Below, piece after piece: positions 5,729 through 7,344 of a DNA stretch of 7,344 bases. The stretch is from Flavobacteriaceae bacterium (GTDB lineage Bacteria; Bacteroidota; Bacteroidia; Flavobacteriales; Flavobacteriaceae). Each line of letters begins with the position of its first letter. Position 1 is the first letter of the stretch. The DNA lies in NCBI GenBank assembly GCA_030694835.1, contig JAUYUF010000241.1:1-7344 (forward strand). Reading direction: 5' to 3'. Made by a program: the position numbers and the translations under genes. The notes beneath the pieces were generated by a model. It searched no databases. It saw nothing but the letters and a program-made list of their open reading frames with translations, and had not been told where the DNA came from.

Positions 5729-6346
5729 TCAGACTGCGTAAACTAAAGTGAAATTTTCTAATTGCTCAAAGTAAATGGAATAAACTTCAAAAAAGTTATC
5801 TTTTTTAATCCATCCCCGTGTTTTTCCATCTGATAATTTAAAAGACTCAATTGGTAAGTGATGTTTAAATAGCAATCCTCCATCGGGATGAATTTTATAT
5901 AATGATTCTTTGGCGCCCCAAACAACTGTGAGTTGCTCAATCATATGATCTTCTTCAATAAAATTAAACTCATTAGCCACAAATTTATTGGCAATTTTTA
6001 TAATCTTCTCACGGTTCATTTCAATGTCAATTCCAGCTTCATAATCACTTACAATAATAGCTGAAAAAATAAAGGAATGAGTGATGGAAATATGCTTACC
6101 ATCTTTTAAATGAGGCTTACCATCATCTGTATAAAATAAATCATCATCATTATAACCAACTGATTTCAATAAATGTCGCACACTTAAATATCCTTTTTGA
6201 TGAATTTCAGAACGCATATTTGAAATTCTATTAACACTATTCGGTGTTAATGAAATTCCTTGATACAATTCATCCAAAGATTCTTCTATTTTCCACACAA
6301 TCACGGTAGTGTGTTTAGATGACTTTATGGTTTTATATATTGGCAT
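5729..6346 (-). CDS. 4'-phosphopantetheinyl transferase superfamily protein (Sfp/AcpS type)
   Basis: The 205-residue cytoplasmic protein has the hallmarks of the pseudo-dimeric Sfp-like transferases, which move 4'-phosphopantetheine from coenzyme A onto a serine of carrier proteins. Key segments are DDGKPHL (74-80), ISITHS (86-91), the metal-binding GIDIE (105-109, Asp107 and Glu109) and WGAKESLYK (143-151, with Glu147 and Lys151). All are intact and in order, so an active enzyme is expected. The carrier protein is not encoded here; fatty-acid ACP is the default guess because no polyketide or peptide synthase is seen. The ATG at 6346 is the first gene of the minus-strand operon and is preceded by a good Bacteroidota promoter overlapping the start of ahcY. 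Its TGA stop lies 3 nt before the next gene, indicating a shared transcript. Confidence 0.9.
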   Translation of the reverse strand: MPIYKTIKSSKHTTVIVWKIEESLDELYQGISLTPNSVNRISNMRSEIHQKGYLSVRHLLKSVGYNDDDLFYTDDGKPHLKDGKHISITHSFIFSAIIVSDYEAGIDIEMNREKIIKIANKFVANEFNFIEEDHMIEQLTVVWGAKESLYKIHPDGGLLFKHHLPIESFKLSDGKTRGWIKKDNFFEVYSIYFEQLENFTLVYAV

Positions 6347-6369
6347 GCCGTTTTCTCAAAGGGATTTTG

Positions 6370-6377
6370 TAATTTTG
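6370..6377 (+). promoter_or_regulatory. Probable -7 promoter element for ahcY
   Basis: TAATTTTG matches TAnnTTTG and ends 28 nt before the ahcY ATG. The nearest upstream TTG (6340-6342) is 27 nt away, beyond the usual 17-23 nt, so the -33 element is weak or absent. The 59-bp gap leaves no room for a SAM or SAH riboswitch and none is visible. Confidence 0.5.
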
Positions 6378-6392
6378 CAATAAATTTAATTA

Positions 6393-6424
6393 CAAATATA
6401 AGAATATGAGTACAGAAACATCAA
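6393..6424 (-). promoter_or_regulatory. Promoter of the phosphopantetheinyl transferase-led operon
   Basis: On the minus strand a TTG (6424-6422) is separated by 21 nt from TATATTTG (6400-6393). Both the sequence and spacing fit the Flavobacterium consensus TTG-N17-23-TAnnTTTG. Transcription would start near 6386, giving a leader of about 40 nt before the ATG at 6346. The -33 part lies inside the first codons of ahcY. This is the best promoter match in the window. Confidence 0.6.
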
Positions 6425-7344
6425 CGTATGTGAAATATAAGGTGAAAGACATCAGCTTAGCAGCTTGGGGAAGAAAGGAAATTCATTTAGCTGAAGCAGA
6501 AATGCCAGGGTTAATGAGTTTACGAAGAGAGTATGGAAGTCAGAAACCTCTTAAAGGTGCTAGAATTGCTGGTTGTTTGCACATGACCATACAAACGGCA
6601 GTTTTAATTGAAACTTTGGTTGAACTAGGTGCTGAGGTAACTTGGAGTTCATGTAATATATTTTCAACGCAAGATCATGCAGCAGCAGCAATTGCAGCAG
6701 CAGGAATCTCAGTATATGCTTGGAAAGGAATGAATGCTGAAGAGTTTGATTGGTGTATTGAACAAACCTTATTTTTTGGTGAAGAAAGAAATCCATTAAA
6801 TTTGATTTTAGACGATGGTGGTGATTTAACCAATATGGTTTTTGATTTATTTCCAGAATTAGCTGCTGGAATTAAAGGTTTATCAGAAGAAACAACTACT
6901 GGAGTACATCGTTTATATGAACGTATGGAAAACGGAACACTTTTAATGCCTGCTATCAATGTAAATGATTCTGTTACTAAATCAAAATTTGATAATAAAT
7001 ACGGTTGTAAAGAAAGTGCTGTGGATGCAGTAAGAAGAGCAACTGATGTAATGCTAGCTGGAAAAAGAGTTGTTGTTTGTGGTTATGGTGATGTTGGTAA
7101 AGGTACAGCTGCCTCATTTAGAGGTGCGGGTTCTATTGTAACTGTTACTGAAATTGATCCAATTTGCGCACTACAAGCAGCTATGGATGGCCATGAAGTT
7201 AAAAAATTAGACACTGTAATTGCCAACGCAGATATTATTATTACTACAACCGGAAATAAAGATATTGTAACAGGAGATCATTTTGCCAAAATGAAAGACA
7301 AAGCTATTGTTTGTAACATAGGTCATTTTGATAATGAAATTGAT
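6406..7344 (+). CDS. ahcY: S-adenosylhomocysteinase (SAH hydrolase), 3'-truncated by the window edge
   Basis: The first 313 codons are present and open to the last base; by comparison with the family about 125 residues are missing. The enzyme uses tightly bound NAD to hydrolyse S-adenosylhomocysteine to adenosine and homocysteine, clearing the inhibitor made by SAM-dependent methyl transfer. Near-invariant blocks are seen: GCLHMTIQTAVL (57-68, His59), FSTQDHAAAAIA (86-97), LDDGGDLT (135-142), GLSEETTTGVHRLY (158-171), NDSVTKSKFDN (187-197, with the equivalents of human Lys186, Asp190 and Asn191 at 192, 196 and 197), the NAD-binding GYGDVGKG (226-233) and CNIGHFDNEID (303-313). Residue offsets against the human enzyme stay near +6, so the roughly 40-residue insertion found in many bacterial and plant forms appears absent. 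The ATG at 6406 follows an A-rich, SD-less leader. It is divergent from the phosphopantetheinyl transferase operon, 59 bp apart. Confidence 0.97.
   Translation, partial: MSTETSTYVKYKVKDISLAAWGRKEIHLAEAEMPGLMSLRREYGSQKPLKGARIAGCLHMTIQTAVLIETLVELGAEVTWSSCNIFSTQDHAAAAIAAAGISVYAWKGMNAEEFDWCIEQTLFFGEERNPLNLILDDGGDLTNMVFDLFPELAAGIKGLSEETTTGVHRLYERMENGTLLMPAINVNDSVTKSKFDNKYGCKESAVDAVRRATDVMLAGKRVVVCGYGDVGKGTAASFRGAGSIVTVTEIDPICALQAAMDGHEVKKLDTVIANADIIITTTGNKDIVTGDHFAKMKDKAIVCNIGHFDNEID

Noticed and set aside
5758..5940. 60-codon minus-strand frame
   Set aside because: It lies out of frame inside the phosphopantetheinyl transferase gene, whose own frame carries all the motifs.
6347..6405. SAM or SAH riboswitch in front of ahcY
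   Set aside because: The whole gap is 59 bp, the predicted leader is about 20 nt, and no aptamer blocks are seen.
6560..6959. Two overlapping minus-strand frames (6560-6796 and 6675-6959)
   Set aside because: Both are antisense to ahcY, which is near-invariant in sequence here; their composition is low-complexity and not protein-like.

Overview
The window looks like chromosome of a Flavobacterium-like member of the Bacteroidota. The DNA is AT-rich, the proteins are rich in Lys, Asn and Ile, Shine-Dalgarno sites are mostly absent, and several gene starts are preceded by the Bacteroidota -7 promoter element TAnnTTTG. The gene content fits too: a TonB-dependent receptor without a carboxypeptidase-D-like N-terminal domain, and a bacterial GGGP/HepGP synthase-family protein. 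No mobile element, tRNA, rRNA or CRISPR array is visible, and coding density is very high.

Layout, left to right. (1) Positions 38-61 hold a strong hairpin terminator ending the gene at 65-2212 (minus strand), a TonB-dependent outer-membrane receptor. Its leader (about 2276-2347, minus) is a clear TPP (thiamine pyrophosphate) riboswitch, so the receptor very probably imports thiamine. (2) Running divergently, 2410-3585 (plus) encodes an ATP-grasp family protein of unknown substrate. (3) A tight five-gene minus-strand operon, 6346 down to 3582, reads in order: 4'-phosphopantetheinyl transferase, GGGP/HepGP synthase-family protein, a small YkoF/MTH1187-type thiamine-binding protein, a PnuC/PnuT-family vitamin permease, and a NadR-type ribosylnicotinamide-kinase-like P-loop kinase. 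Gaps are 2-3 nt or the genes overlap (26 and 40 nt). The last stop codon overlaps that of the convergent ATP-grasp gene in one TTAA. (4) Divergent from this operon, 6406 to the window end is the first 313 codons of S-adenosylhomocysteinase (ahcY).

How the genes work together. The receptor, the small thiamine-binding protein, the PnuT-like permease and the kinase make a plausible complete thiamine salvage route: outer-membrane import, inner-membrane facilitated diffusion, cytoplasmic binding and phosphorylation to trap the vitamin. The route is split. Only the receptor carries the riboswitch, while the inner-membrane and cytoplasmic parts sit at the end of an apparently housekeeping operon. 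The ATP-grasp gene lies between the two halves on the opposite strand. Assigning thiamine rather than nicotinamide riboside to the permease and kinase is inference from context. The most interesting open questions are the kinase's substrate and the ATP-grasp protein's role.
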